Assembly (NCBI RefSeq): GCF_031202265.1 | Contig: NZ_CP100604.1 | Coordinates: 3,144,501-3,208,500 of the forward strand | Reading direction: 5' to 3' | Source: Bradyrhizobium sp. Ash2021 | GTDB taxonomy: Bacteria > Pseudomonadota > Alphaproteobacteria > Rhizobiales > Xanthobacteraceae | Length of the DNA: 64,000 bases | In this document: positions 25,654 through 33,353 of the stretch, in pieces | Numbering within the stretch: the stretch's first letter is position 1 | How the letters are laid out: each line of letters opens with the position of its first letter | Translations under genes and position numbers: made by a program | The notes under the pieces: generated by a model | Database searches by the model: none | What the model saw: the letters and a program-made list of their open reading frames with translations, nothing else | What the model was told of the DNA's origin: nothing

Positions 25654-26430
25654 CTATGTTCCGGTTCCAAGCCCGAGGCTGGCGTAGATGCGGCGCGCAT
25701 AGGCGCCGAATTCATCCGTGGTCTTGATCGGCAGCGCGCGCGGAAACGGCAGATCGATCGAAAGATATTCCGCCATCCGCGCCGGACCGGCCGTGAGCAC
25801 CGCGCAATGCGAGGCGAGGAACACCGCCTCTTGGATGCTGTGGGTGACGAAAATGATGGTCTTGCCGCTTTCGCGCCATATCCGCAGCATTTCCAGGTTC
25901 ATCTGCTCGCGGGTCAACGCATCGAGCGCGCCGAACGGCTCGTCCATCAGGATCAGTTTTGGATCGTGGATGAAGGCGCGCGCGATCGCGGTGCGCTGCT
26001 GCATGCCGCCGGACAATTGCTGCGGATATTTGTCCTCATAGCCGGCGAGGCCCACGAGATCGAGCAGCTCGCGGGCGCGGGTCCGCGCCGCCTTGATCGG
26101 CAGCCCGACGATTTCGGCGGGCAACAGTACGTTGTCGAGAACGGTCCGCCATTTTAACAGCAAGGCTTGCTGGAACACCATGCCGATATCGCGCGCCGGA
26201 TCGAACGGCGTTTTTTCGTTGCCGATTTTGATGGTGCCGCCGTCGACCCGGTGGAGTCCGGCGAGAATCTTCAGCACCGTGGTCTTGCCGCAGCCGGACG
26301 GGCCGACCAGCGAGACCAGTTCGCCCTCCTGCACGTCCATGGTCACGTCGGAGACGGCGAGGAATTCGACACCCTTCGACCGATAGACCTTGCGGACGTT
26401 GCGCAGGCTGATGAAGGGCTCTTCCGTCAT
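25654..26430 (-). CDS. ABC transporter ATP-binding protein, nitrate/sulfonate/taurine type (SsuB/TauB-like)
   Basis: ATPase (258 aa) with Walker A GPSGCGKTTVLK, Q-loop MVFQQALLLKW, signature LSGGMQQRTAIARA, Walker B LILMDEPFGALDAL and H-loop FVTHSIQEAVFLA. ATG 26430 overlaps the upstream lyase gene stop by four bases (ATGA), so it is the last gene of a minus-strand operon whose first gene encodes the matching permease (29355). The binding protein is encoded divergently at 31137. The last 17 codons also occur as an isolated scar at 20535. Confidence 0.9.
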   Translation of the reverse strand: MTEEPFISLRNVRKVYRSKGVEFLAVSDVTMDVQEGELVSLVGPSGCGKTTVLKILAGLHRVDGGTIKIGNEKTPFDPARDIGMVFQQALLLKWRTVLDNVLLPAEIVGLPIKAARTRARELLDLVGLAGYEDKYPQQLSGGMQQRTAIARAFIHDPKLILMDEPFGALDALTREQMNLEMLRIWRESGKTIIFVTHSIQEAVFLASHCAVLTAGPARMAEYLSIDLPFPRALPIKTTDEFGAYARRIYASLGLGTGT

Positions 26431-27482
26431 GCCAGCCATTTCTGCAGGTTCGCCGCGACGAAATCGTCGTCGGAGAGATCGGCGTGCTCGTTGCACACCC
26501 GGTCGATCTCCTGCATCTGGCCGGGGCTCAAGCCTTCGGCCGGATCGAGGCACCAGAGGCCCCGCATCAGGCCCTGTCGCCGCAGCACCTCATGGCAGCC
26601 GGCGATGCAGCCGTGAAAATTATTGGCGACGTCAAAGAACGCGCTGTTGCAATCGGTGACACGGGCATCGAGCGCCAGCAGGTCCGCGGGCACAGAGGCC
26701 TTGCCGCGCGCGGCCTTGCACATCTCGAACTGCTTGATGGCGGCCGCGGTCCACACCGACCAATGCCCGAGCAGGCCGCCCTTGAAATAGGTCCGCGTCG
26801 TGACGCCTTTGTCGCGCAGATCGAACGGCAGCATCAGATCGAGCAGGATGTGGTCGTCATTGCCGGTATAGAGCGCGACGCGATCGAGCGCGCCGGCGGC
26901 GGCGACGCCGCGCAGCACGTCGAGCGTGCGGTAGCGGTTGAACGGCGCGATCTTGATCGCGATGACGTTGTCGATGGCAGCAAAGCGCCGCCAGAAATCG
27001 GCGCTCAGGATGACACCGCCGACCGCGGGTTGCAGATAGAAGCCGACCAGCGGAATTTCGCGCGCCACCGCCTCGCAATGCGCGATGATCTCGTCTTCGG
27101 ACGCCGATTTCATCGCGGCGAGGCTGAGCAGCCCCGCGTGATAGCCGATGCCGCGTGCGGTTCCTGCTTCGGCGATGGCCTGCTGCGTCGGGCCGGCGAG
27201 GCCTGCGACCATCGCCAGTGGCCGCTTGGTCCAGGCCGCCGCAGTTTCCGCCGCCAGTTCCAGCACCGGCCGGTATAGGCCGACATCGCGGATTGCGAAT
27301 TGCGTGGTGTGAACGCCGACTGCAAGACCGCCGGCACCGGCGTCGATGTAATAGCGCGTCAATGCGCGCTGATACCTGACGTCGAGGGCGCGCCCGGCGT
27401 CGAGCGCCAGCGGATGCGCCGGGAGCACCGTGCCATCTGCGATCAGTTTTCGAACTTCGGATTTGATGTCACTATGATGCAT
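26427..27482 (-). CDS. Dihydrodipicolinate synthase/N-acetylneuraminate lyase-family protein
   Basis: A predicted TIM-barrel class I lyase of 351 aa that would use a Schiff-base Lys. The Lys is visible as K177 in VIAIKIAPFN, and the expected Tyr is Y149 in GFYLQPAVGG. GAGGLAVGVHTTQFA holds the dihydroxyacid-binding TT-type turn. The chain is about 50 residues longer than DHDPS, with a Cys-rich C-terminal part (CNSAFFD, HGCIAGCHEV, GLWCLDP). ATG 27482 follows the GNAT gene stop by five bases. Its surroundings (ABC importer, epimerase-like dehydrogenase, TetR) indicate catabolism rather than lysine synthesis. The substrate is unknown. Confidence 0.82.
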   Translation of the reverse strand: MHHSDIKSEVRKLIADGTVLPAHPLALDAGRALDVRYQRALTRYYIDAGAGGLAVGVHTTQFAIRDVGLYRPVLELAAETAAAWTKRPLAMVAGLAGPTQQAIAEAGTARGIGYHAGLLSLAAMKSASEDEIIAHCEAVAREIPLVGFYLQPAVGGVILSADFWRRFAAIDNVIAIKIAPFNRYRTLDVLRGVAAAGALDRVALYTGNDDHILLDLMLPFDLRDKGVTTRTYFKGGLLGHWSVWTAAAIKQFEMCKAARGKASVPADLLALDARVTDCNSAFFDVANNFHGCIAGCHEVLRRQGLMRGLWCLDPAEGLSPGQMQEIDRVCNEHADLSDDDFVAANLQKWLA

Positions 27483-27487
27483 GGCTT

Positions 27488-28312
27488 CTATCCAAATTCC
27501 GGGCCGGCGACCGCGAACGGCAATTCTGAACATTGCGCTGTGGCGCGGCCGAACCGCATGCGCTGAAACGGCCGCTCGACAATCCAGCCGGAACCGATGA
27601 GCTCGCGAAAAAATTCGTCTTGCGAACTGACGGCGTCGAGCAGAAGCGGTCCAGTCTCGGATCGAGCGATTGCATCGACCAATGCCAGTGCGCTTTCCGG
27701 GCTCTCCGCCAACAAGGGGCCGATCTGTCGTGCCGTGCGGCCGTCGCGGACGATGGCCATCGCATGGCCGTCAGACAGAATGCGTGAGCCGGAACGCGCG
27801 GCGAATTCCCCGAGAAGGATACTGCGGTCAAACCCGATCGCACGGCTGTCGCGCGCGATAAATTCGTCGAGGCTACACGGCGATAGCGACGGCAGCGCCT
27901 CGGCCGGTGTCGCCTTCTCCAGCCGCAGCCGCCGCAACTGCAGCGCCGGCGTGAAACCGAGCGGACCATAGACCACGACCCCGGCCGGCGTCGCGTCGAG
28001 CCAGGTGGTCAGCTCGAGCTTCCTCGCCGCGTTGAGGCAAGCGTCGACCAGCCGCGTCGCAACGCCGCGGCGGCGCCAGTTCGCAGTCACCAGCACCATG
28101 CTGATCCACGCATTGCCGGCCGAGTAGGGCAGCAGCGCCGCGGTCGCGACCAGTCGCGCCTTGTCGCGCACGCCGAACACGATTCCTTTGGTCAGGAAAA
28201 ACCGCCAGTCGTCCTCGTTCTGGTTCCAGTGCGCTTCGGTCGACAGTGCAAGCCCGGCCTGCGCGTCGCCGACGCCGAGTTCGACGATCGAGATGTGCTC
28301 AGTATCGGCCAT
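27488..28312 (-). CDS. GNAT-family N-acetyltransferase
   Basis: A 274-aa protein with one recognisable GNAT core: MVLVTANWRRRGVATRLVDACL (about residues 72-93) is the acetyl-CoA pyrophosphate-binding motif A, followed by WLDATPAGVVVYGPLGFTP. The C-terminal half is a second domain, as in YitF/Eis-like two-lobed acyltransferases. It is coupled at both ends: its start overlaps the dehydrogenase gene upstream and the lyase follows within five bases. It probably acetylates an amine intermediate of the same pathway (inference). Confidence 0.82.
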   Translation of the reverse strand: MADTEHISIVELGVGDAQAGLALSTEAHWNQNEDDWRFFLTKGIVFGVRDKARLVATAALLPYSAGNAWISMVLVTANWRRRGVATRLVDACLNAARKLELTTWLDATPAGVVVYGPLGFTPALQLRRLRLEKATPAEALPSLSPCSLDEFIARDSRAIGFDRSILLGEFAARSGSRILSDGHAMAIVRDGRTARQIGPLLAESPESALALVDAIARSETGPLLLDAVSSQDEFFRELIGSGWIVERPFQRMRFGRATAQCSELPFAVAGPEFG

Positions 28313-29336
28313 CGCGCACCTCGTATTTGGTGGGCTTGCCGAGGCTCGGCATCGACCCCGAGACCCAGTCCGCGGTCCAGCGGATCAACTGATCGGTATC
28401 GACGACCGGCAGGCCGAACAATTTGACGGCCTGCGAGGTGTCGGTGAGCCACGCCGTCGGCTCCTCCTTGCCGGTTATCACGGGCGCGCGCCCAAACAGC
28501 TGGCCGAATTTTGCGGCGAGATCGCGCACGGCCAAAATCTCGTGGCCAGAAACATTGATCGGCGAGGTCGGAGTGTCGCAATGCGCGAGGCAGCGCAGCG
28601 CCTGCGCGGAGGCGTCGCCCTGCCAGATGAAATTGACATGGCCGAGGCTGACGTCGATCGGCTTGCCGGCCAAAACCTTGCTCGCGATGTCGTGCAGCAC
28701 GCCATAGCGCATGTCGATCGCGTAGTTGAGCCGGAACAGGCGGCCCGGCGTCGAGAATTTGCGCGAAAAGTATTCGAACATGCGCTCGCGCCCGACGCAG
28801 GATTGCGCGTATTCGCCGGGCGGATTGGGCGCCATGTCCTCGCCGGAACCCTTGCCGCTGACGGGAACGAAGGGATAGACGCAGCCGGTCGAGAACGCGA
28901 CGATCCGCGACCCCGCGAAGGCCTGCGCCACCAGCGCCGGGACGTGCGCATTCATCGCCCAGGTCAGCGACAGGTCGCCCTCGGCGCCGAATTTGCGGCC
29001 CGCCATGAAGACGATGTTTTTAACTTTTGGCAGCGCCTTGATCGCGGCTTCGTCGAGCAGGTCGCAAGGGATGGTTTCGATGCCGCGCGCCTGCAGCCCC
29101 TCCTTCACACCGGCTTCGCTGAAGCGCGCGACGCCGATGATTTTGCGGTCGGGCAGCGCTGCCTTGGCGAGACCCGCCAAGGTCGGCCCCATCTTGCCGG
29201 CGACGCCGAGGATCATGATGTCGCCGTCGACGCTTCTGAGATCGTCGATCAGCGCCTGGCTCGGGCGGCACAGCAGCTCGTCGAGGGTCGCGACGTCTGG
29301 AATCGTCTCCGGCAGGGTTTCGCGCGTCAGCAGCAT
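28299..29336 (-). CDS. NAD(P)-dependent epimerase/dehydratase-like oxidoreductase
   Basis: Extended-SDR protein of 345 aa. IMILGVAGKMGPTLAGLAKA (about residues 41-60) is the dinucleotide fold. IVAFSTGCVYPFVPV (about 144) and EYAQSCVGRERMFEYF (about 174) are in the positions of the Ser and YxxxK motifs, but the latter reads YAQSC, so the Lys is displaced. FRLNYAIDMRYGVLHDI is typical of sugar or lactone epimerases. It overlaps the GNAT gene by 14 bases and lies 18 bases after the permease gene, in the TetR-controlled operon. Confidence 0.82.
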   Translation of the reverse strand: MLLTRETLPETIPDVATLDELLCRPSQALIDDLRSVDGDIMILGVAGKMGPTLAGLAKAALPDRKIIGVARFSEAGVKEGLQARGIETIPCDLLDEAAIKALPKVKNIVFMAGRKFGAEGDLSLTWAMNAHVPALVAQAFAGSRIVAFSTGCVYPFVPVSGKGSGEDMAPNPPGEYAQSCVGRERMFEYFSRKFSTPGRLFRLNYAIDMRYGVLHDIASKVLAGKPIDVSLGHVNFIWQGDASAQALRCLAHCDTPTSPINVSGHEILAVRDLAAKFGQLFGRAPVITGKEEPTAWLTDTSQAVKLFGLPVVDTDQLIRWTADWVSGSMPSLGKPTKYEVRDGRY

Positions 29337-29354
29337 GTCTCGTCCCTGATTTTC

Positions 29355-30125
29355 CTAATTTAGCCGTACATCCTTGACGACGAACAGCCGTTCGAGGCCA
29401 AGCACGAGGCCATAAAGCGTAATGCCCAACAGGGTCAGCAGCACAACGGCCATCACCATCGCCGGTGTATCGAGCGAGGACTGCACCTGGATCATGAGAT
29501 AGCCGAGCCCGCGCTCCGAGGCGATGAACTCGCCGACGATCGCACCCGCCACCGCCAGGATGGCGCCGACCTTCATGCCGGAAAACACGTAAGGCAGCGA
29601 ACCCGGCAACTGGATCTTTCGGAACAGGGTCCAGCGCGAGCCGCGCAGCGATTTGACCAGATCGAGCAGATCAGGCTCGACCTCGCTCAGGCCTCGCGCG
29701 GTGGTGAGCAGGATCGGGAAGAAGCAGATCGAAAACGCGATCAGGATGTTCGGGAATATCCCGTAAGAAAACCAGACGATGAACAGCGGGCCCAGCGCCA
29801 CCTTCGGGATCATGTTCAGCGTCACGAACAACGGCAGCAGCAACAGGCTGACCAGCGGCGACCAGGTGAAGATCACCGCGAGCATGACGCCGACCAGGGC
29901 GCCGAGGCAGAAGCCGCCGAGGATTTCGATCGCGGTCACCGCGAGGTTGGAAAGCCAGGCATATTTGGCCGAACCCAGCGTGGCGAGCGTCGCCAGCGGC
30001 GAGGGCAGGATGAATTTCGGCACCTGAAAGGCGTCGACCAGCACCTGCCAGAGCACGATCACGGCCAGATGCACGATCAGGATGATCGCCAGCGTCCGCG
30101 CCGATCGTGCTCCGTCGCTGAACAA
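29355..30125 (-). CDS. ABC transporter permease, nitrate/sulfonate/taurine type (SsuC/TauC-like)
   Basis: Inner-membrane permease of 256 aa with about six membrane segments. LSEVEPDLLDLVKSLRGSRWTLFRKIQLPGSLPYVFSGMKVG is the EAA coupling region. It is the first gene of the five-gene minus-strand operon that ends with the ATPase at 25654. A 16-bp palindrome 70 bases upstream is the likely operator for the TetR protein encoded next. Confidence 0.9.
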   Translation of the reverse strand: MFSDGARSARTLAIILIVHLAVIVLWQVLVDAFQVPKFILPSPLATLATLGSAKYAWLSNLAVTAIEILGGFCLGALVGVMLAVIFTWSPLVSLLLLPLFVTLNMIPKVALGPLFIVWFSYGIFPNILIAFSICFFPILLTTARGLSEVEPDLLDLVKSLRGSRWTLFRKIQLPGSLPYVFSGMKVGAILAVAGAIVGEFIASERGLGYLMIQVQSSLDTPAMVMAVVLLTLLGITLYGLVLGLERLFVVKDVRLN

Positions 30126-30194
30126 GGTGGGCTCCTGTTGGCGCGCCGGGTTTTCCTGGCGCGCAGGTCAGACTATCGCGGCCAGCGTCGGGTT

Positions 30195-30210
30195 TCAACC
30201 ATCTGGTTGA
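30195..30210. promoter_or_regulatory. Predicted TetR operator upstream of the ABC permease operon
   Basis: Perfect palindrome TCAACCATCTGGTTGA (7-bp arms, TC centre), 70 bases before the permease ATG. It resembles RutR-type TetR sites (TTGACCA-NN-TGGTCAA) in architecture. A related but imperfect copy lies at 31042-31057. Confidence 0.7.
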
Positions 30211-30230
30211 TTAGGCCCTGGTAGTTCCAC

Positions 30231-30384
30231 CGTCATTGCGAGCCAACGGGTCGCGCGAACGCGCGCCCGATGACAGGCTCCGCGAAGCAATCCATAACAC
30301 AGCCCGTATCGTCCATGGATTGCTTCGTCGCTTCCGCCTTCGCTCTTCGAGCTACGGCGGACAAGCCGCTCCTCGCAATGACGG
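30231..30384. repeat. Palindromic 'CGTCATTGCGAG' repeat, copy 2
   Basis: Ends CGTCATTGCGAG and CTCGCAATGACG, with the GAAGCAATCCA/TGGATTGCTTC arms and a longer centre than the other copies. Its left 60 bases are almost identical to copy 1 at 8249. It lies between the permease operon and the tetR stop. Confidence 0.8.
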
Positions 30385-30391
30385 GTGCTGC

Positions 30392-31039
30392 CTACGGCCG
30401 CAGCGACTGCATCACCAGATCGACGACGTGCCTGCGGCGCGCCCGTTTGGCCGCCGTGCCCGAAAAATCCTTGCCGAAGATCGCCGACAGGGTCGGCGTA
30501 TTGGAGAAGAAGAAATAGCTCAGGCCCGCGATCGAGATGTAGAGGTGCACCGGGTTGACGCCCTTGCGGAAAACCCCCGCGCGTATGCCCTGGCTCAGGA
30601 TGGTGGAAACCATGCTGACCAGCGGCGAATGCATCGCCTCCAGTTTCCGGGAGCCTCGCACATGCCGGGCGCCGCCGCGGTTCTCGTCATTCAATAGCAC
30701 GATGAAGTCGGGATGGGCGTCGAGGTGGTCGAAAGAGGCTTCGATCAGCTTCCTGATCGCCTGTTCGGGCGGCAATCCCTCGAGGTTAAGCTTGCGCTCC
30801 TGGGCACGGATCTCCTCATAGACCCATTCGAGCACCGCGAGATAGAGCGCGTCCTTGTCGCCGAAGTAGTGATAGACCAGTTGCTTGTTGACGCCGGCGC
30901 GCGCCGCGATCTCGTCGACCCGGGCCCCGGCGAGCCCGCTGTCCGCGAATTCGCGCCGCGCCGCCGTCAGCAGCTTTTTCCGGGTCGCGGCCGGGTCGCG
31001 CCGCTGCGGCTTGATGTCATCAGATCGTCTTTTTGGCAT
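30392..31039 (-). CDS. TetR/AcrR-family transcriptional regulator
   Basis: Repressor of 215 aa with an N-terminal HTH (RVDEIAARAGVNKQLVYHYFGDKDALY, about residues 40-66) and an all-helical ligand domain. LGLS-type features and the RutR-like operator hint at the RutR branch, but I would not assign the ligand. ATG 31039 is preferred; TTG 31060 would start within the operator. The second palindrome lies just upstream of its ATG, so it probably represses itself, the divergent binding-protein gene and the permease operon. It lies between both target units. Confidence 0.88.
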   Translation of the reverse strand: MPKRRSDDIKPQRRDPAATRKKLLTAARREFADSGLAGARVDEIAARAGVNKQLVYHYFGDKDALYLAVLEWVYEEIRAQERKLNLEGLPPEQAIRKLIEASFDHLDAHPDFIVLLNDENRGGARHVRGSRKLEAMHSPLVSMVSTILSQGIRAGVFRKGVNPVHLYISIAGLSYFFFSNTPTLSAIFGKDFSGTAAKRARRRHVVDLVMQSLRP

Positions 31040-31041
31040 TT

Positions 31042-31057
31042 CCAACCAAACAGTTGA
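31042..31057. promoter_or_regulatory. Predicted second TetR operator, between tetR and the binding-protein gene
   Basis: CCAACCAAACAGTTGA matches the half-sites of the perfect palindrome at 30195 in 6 and 5 of 7 positions, with the same 2-base centre. It starts 3 bases upstream of the tetR ATG and overlaps a TTGACA hexamer on the plus strand. Confidence 0.6.
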
Positions 31058-31082
31058 CAATTCGCGTGGCCCCTTGTTGCAT
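31054..31082 (+). promoter_or_regulatory. Candidate sigma-70 promoter for the NMT1-type binding protein
   Basis: TTGACA at 31054-31059 and a weak -10 TTGCAT at 31077-31082 are spaced by 17 bases, ending 54 bases before the ATG at 31137. The -35 overlaps the predicted TetR operator. Confidence 0.4.
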
Positions 31083-31136
31083 TGGTAGCGTCACGGGCGT
31101 GCAACGACAAGGCCGGTTGTAAACGAGGAGGTTGCC

Positions 31137-32141
31137 ATGAAGGGCTTACGAATTGCGGGACTGGTGCTCGCGCTCGTCCTGCCGGCCGTGCCCTCTCACG
31201 CCGGCGAGCCGGTCAATTTGATCCTGAACTGGACGCCGACCGCGGACCATTCGCCGTTCTATTACGCCAAGGCGCAGGGCTGGTACGAGAAGGCCGGCAT
31301 CGATCTGACGATCGAGGTCGGCAAGGGATCCGGCGTCTCCTCGCTCAAGGTCGGCTCCGGCGGTTCGCCGTTCGGCATCGCCGACCTCGCGACCATGCTG
31401 GTGGCGAAGAGCAAGGGCGCCGACGATGTGGCCGTCATGAGCATCTACGCCAACACCGGGCAGACCTTCTATTGGCTGAAGAGCTATGGCGTGAATGGCC
31501 CGAAGGACTTTCCCGGCCACAAGATCGGCAACCCGCCGGGCGACGCTTCGCGGGTGATGTGGCCGGCCTTTGCCAAGGCCGCCGGTATCGCGCCCGACGC
31601 GGTCAGCTTCGTCAATGTCGGCCCGACCGCCAAGATCGCAGCGTTGAAGAGCCACACCGTCGATATCATCAGCGATTTCTATAACGAGCATGATCTGAAG
31701 GCGATCGAGTTCGGCAACGACCTCGGCTACGTCAACTGGAAGGATATCGGACTCAATCCTTACGGCAATTCGCTGATCGTCAACGGCGCCTACATGGAGA
31801 AGAATCCAAAACTGGTCGAGGATTTCGTCAAGATCAGCCAGAAGGCCTTTGCCGCTTGCGTCGCCGATGCCACGCCTTGCTTGAAGGCGCTCCTGGATCA
31901 GGTCTCCGGTCTGGATAAGGAGAACCAGGAGCGGCAGTGGGAACGCATCAAGTTTTTGATGACCGACGAGTTCACCACGACCAAGGCGCTGGGCTGGATC
32001 GACGGCGAGCGAATGAAGAAGGACTACGAACTGGTGCAGACCTATCTCGGCATGGAAAAACCGTTCGAGGTCGGGACGGCGTTTTCGACCAAGATGCTGG
32101 ATACGGGTGTCAAGATGGACGCGAGCAAGGTGAAGAAGTGA
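31137..32141 (+). CDS. ABC transporter substrate-binding protein, NMT1/THI5-like
   Basis: Periplasmic binding protein of 334 aa. It has a signal peptide (MKGLRIAGLVLALVLPAVPSHA) and the NMT1/THI5-like opening LILNWTPTADHSPFYYAKAQGWYEKAGIDLTI, then KVGSGGSPFGIADLATMLVAKSKG. This family binds pyrimidine precursors, sulfonates or nitrate. AGGAGG lies about 7 bases before ATG 31137. It is divergent from tetR and supplies the solute receptor for the permease at 29355 and the ATPase at 25654. Confidence 0.9.
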   Translation: MKGLRIAGLVLALVLPAVPSHAGEPVNLILNWTPTADHSPFYYAKAQGWYEKAGIDLTIEVGKGSGVSSLKVGSGGSPFGIADLATMLVAKSKGADDVAVMSIYANTGQTFYWLKSYGVNGPKDFPGHKIGNPPGDASRVMWPAFAKAAGIAPDAVSFVNVGPTAKIAALKSHTVDIISDFYNEHDLKAIEFGNDLGYVNWKDIGLNPYGNSLIVNGAYMEKNPKLVEDFVKISQKAFAACVADATPCLKALLDQVSGLDKENQERQWERIKFLMTDEFTTTKALGWIDGERMKKDYELVQTYLGMEKPFEVGTAFSTKMLDTGVKMDASKVKK

Positions 32142-32168
32142 TGGGGCGAGTCACGGACGCACCCCAGC

Positions 32169-32254
32169 CGTCATTGCGAGCGAAGCGAAGCAATCCATCT
32201 CACCGCGGAAAAGGAAGAATGGATTGCTTCGTCGCTTCGCTCCTCGCAATGACG
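32169..32254. repeat. Palindromic 'CGTCATTGCGAG' repeat, copy 3
   Basis: CGTCATTGCGAGCGAAGCGAAGCAATCCA and its near reverse complement, separated by about 20 bases, form a compact 86-bp hairpin between two convergent genes, where it could act as a terminator. Confidence 0.85.
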
Positions 32255-32285
32255 TGGAGAGATTAAGTGCTCTTCTCGTTCCGTA

Positions 32286-33293
32286 TCACTGCAGCGCCAT
32301 GCCCGTCGTCTTCACCACCGTCGTCAGCTTCTCGTGATCCGCCTTCATCAGGGCGGCGAGTTCGCCGAGCGGCATCGGCTTGCCGGGGATGTTGGCCAGC
32401 GACAGCTGACGCTGGACGTCGGGGTTTTGCAGCGCCTTGTTGATGGCGTCATTGATCTTCTCGAGGATTGTCTCCGGCGTCGCTGACGGCACATAGATGC
32501 CGTACCAGGGGATGTAGGCAGCTTCGGCAAAGCCGGCCTCGGCGATGGTCGGCACGTCGGGAAGTTCCGCGACGCGTTTGTCGGTGAATACCGCGAGTGG
32601 TTTTGCGGTGCCGGCCTTGATGTGCGGCAGCGCGAGCTCGAGCGAGACGATCTCGAAGTGCATCAAATTGGTGATCAGATCGATCAGCGCCGGCGGCTGG
32701 CCCTTGTAGCCGATATTGGTCAGCTTGATGTGGGCGACCTCGAACAGCTTTTGCGCGGTCAAATCTATCGATGTGCCGGTGCCGGGATTACCGAAATTCA
32801 GCTCACCGGGTTTTTTGCGTGCGAGTTCGACGAATTCGCCGATGGTCTTGACCGGCATCGAGGGATGCACCAGCGCCACGCTTTGATTCCAGACCGCGAG
32901 GCCGACGCATCTGAAATTCTTCACCTCCCAGCCGGCGTCCTTGTACAGGTCGGGATTGACCAGCACCGCCGGCCCCGTCACCAGCCAGGTGTAACCATCC
33001 GGTTCGCTTCGCGCGACGGCGGCGGTGCCGATATTGCTGTTGGCGCCGGGGCGCGCCTCGACCACCACCGTTTGCTTCCAGTCGCGGCCGACCTGCTCGG
33101 TCACGGCGCGGGCGACGATGTCGACGATGCCGCCGGCGGGGTAGGGCACGACGATGTGGATCGGGCGGCTGGGGTAATTGCCTTCCGCCTGCGCGGCGCC
33201 GCCGAATGGCGTGGCGAAGGCCGCAACAAAACCCAGGGAAACACCCAAGGAAAAACCCAAGGAAAAACCTAAGCCGGCGTTGATCCCGCGCAT
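32286..33293 (-). CDS. Tripartite tricarboxylate transporter-type receptor (Bug family), orphan
   Basis: Periplasmic binding protein of 335 aa. YPSRPIHIVVPYPAGGIVDIVARAV is the Bug/TctC opening, and TAQKLFEVAHIKLTNIGYKGQPPALIDL, VPTIAEAGFAEAAYIPWYGIYVP and INKALQNPDVQ are family blocks. The signal peptide is unusual: GFSLGFSLGVSLGF is encoded by four 12-base repeats. GGGAGGGGAG precedes ATG 33293. No TctAB permease is adjacent, which is common for Bug proteins. It lies 60 bases after the iclR gene and is probably co-transcribed with it. Confidence 0.9.
   Translation of the reverse strand: MRGINAGLGFSLGFSLGVSLGFVAAFATPFGGAAQAEGNYPSRPIHIVVPYPAGGIVDIVARAVTEQVGRDWKQTVVVEARPGANSNIGTAAVARSEPDGYTWLVTGPAVLVNPDLYKDAGWEVKNFRCVGLAVWNQSVALVHPSMPVKTIGEFVELARKKPGELNFGNPGTGTSIDLTAQKLFEVAHIKLTNIGYKGQPPALIDLITNLMHFEIVSLELALPHIKAGTAKPLAVFTDKRVAELPDVPTIAEAGFAEAAYIPWYGIYVPSATPETILEKINDAINKALQNPDVQRQLSLANIPGKPMPLGELAALMKADHEKLTTVVKTTGMALQ
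33228..33275. repeat. Four 12-bp tandem repeats in the signal peptide of the Bug protein
   Basis: Units 33228-33239, 33240-33251, 33252-33263 and 33264-33275 follow AAAACCCAAGGA with 0-3 changes each. They keep the reading frame, adding G-F/V-S-L per unit to the hydrophobic leader. Confidence 0.85.
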
Positions 33294-33353
33294 TCTCCCC
33301 TCCCATTTGTGCCGCGTCGTTCGAGCGACGCGTTGGCCCCGTGAGCGAGGCGT

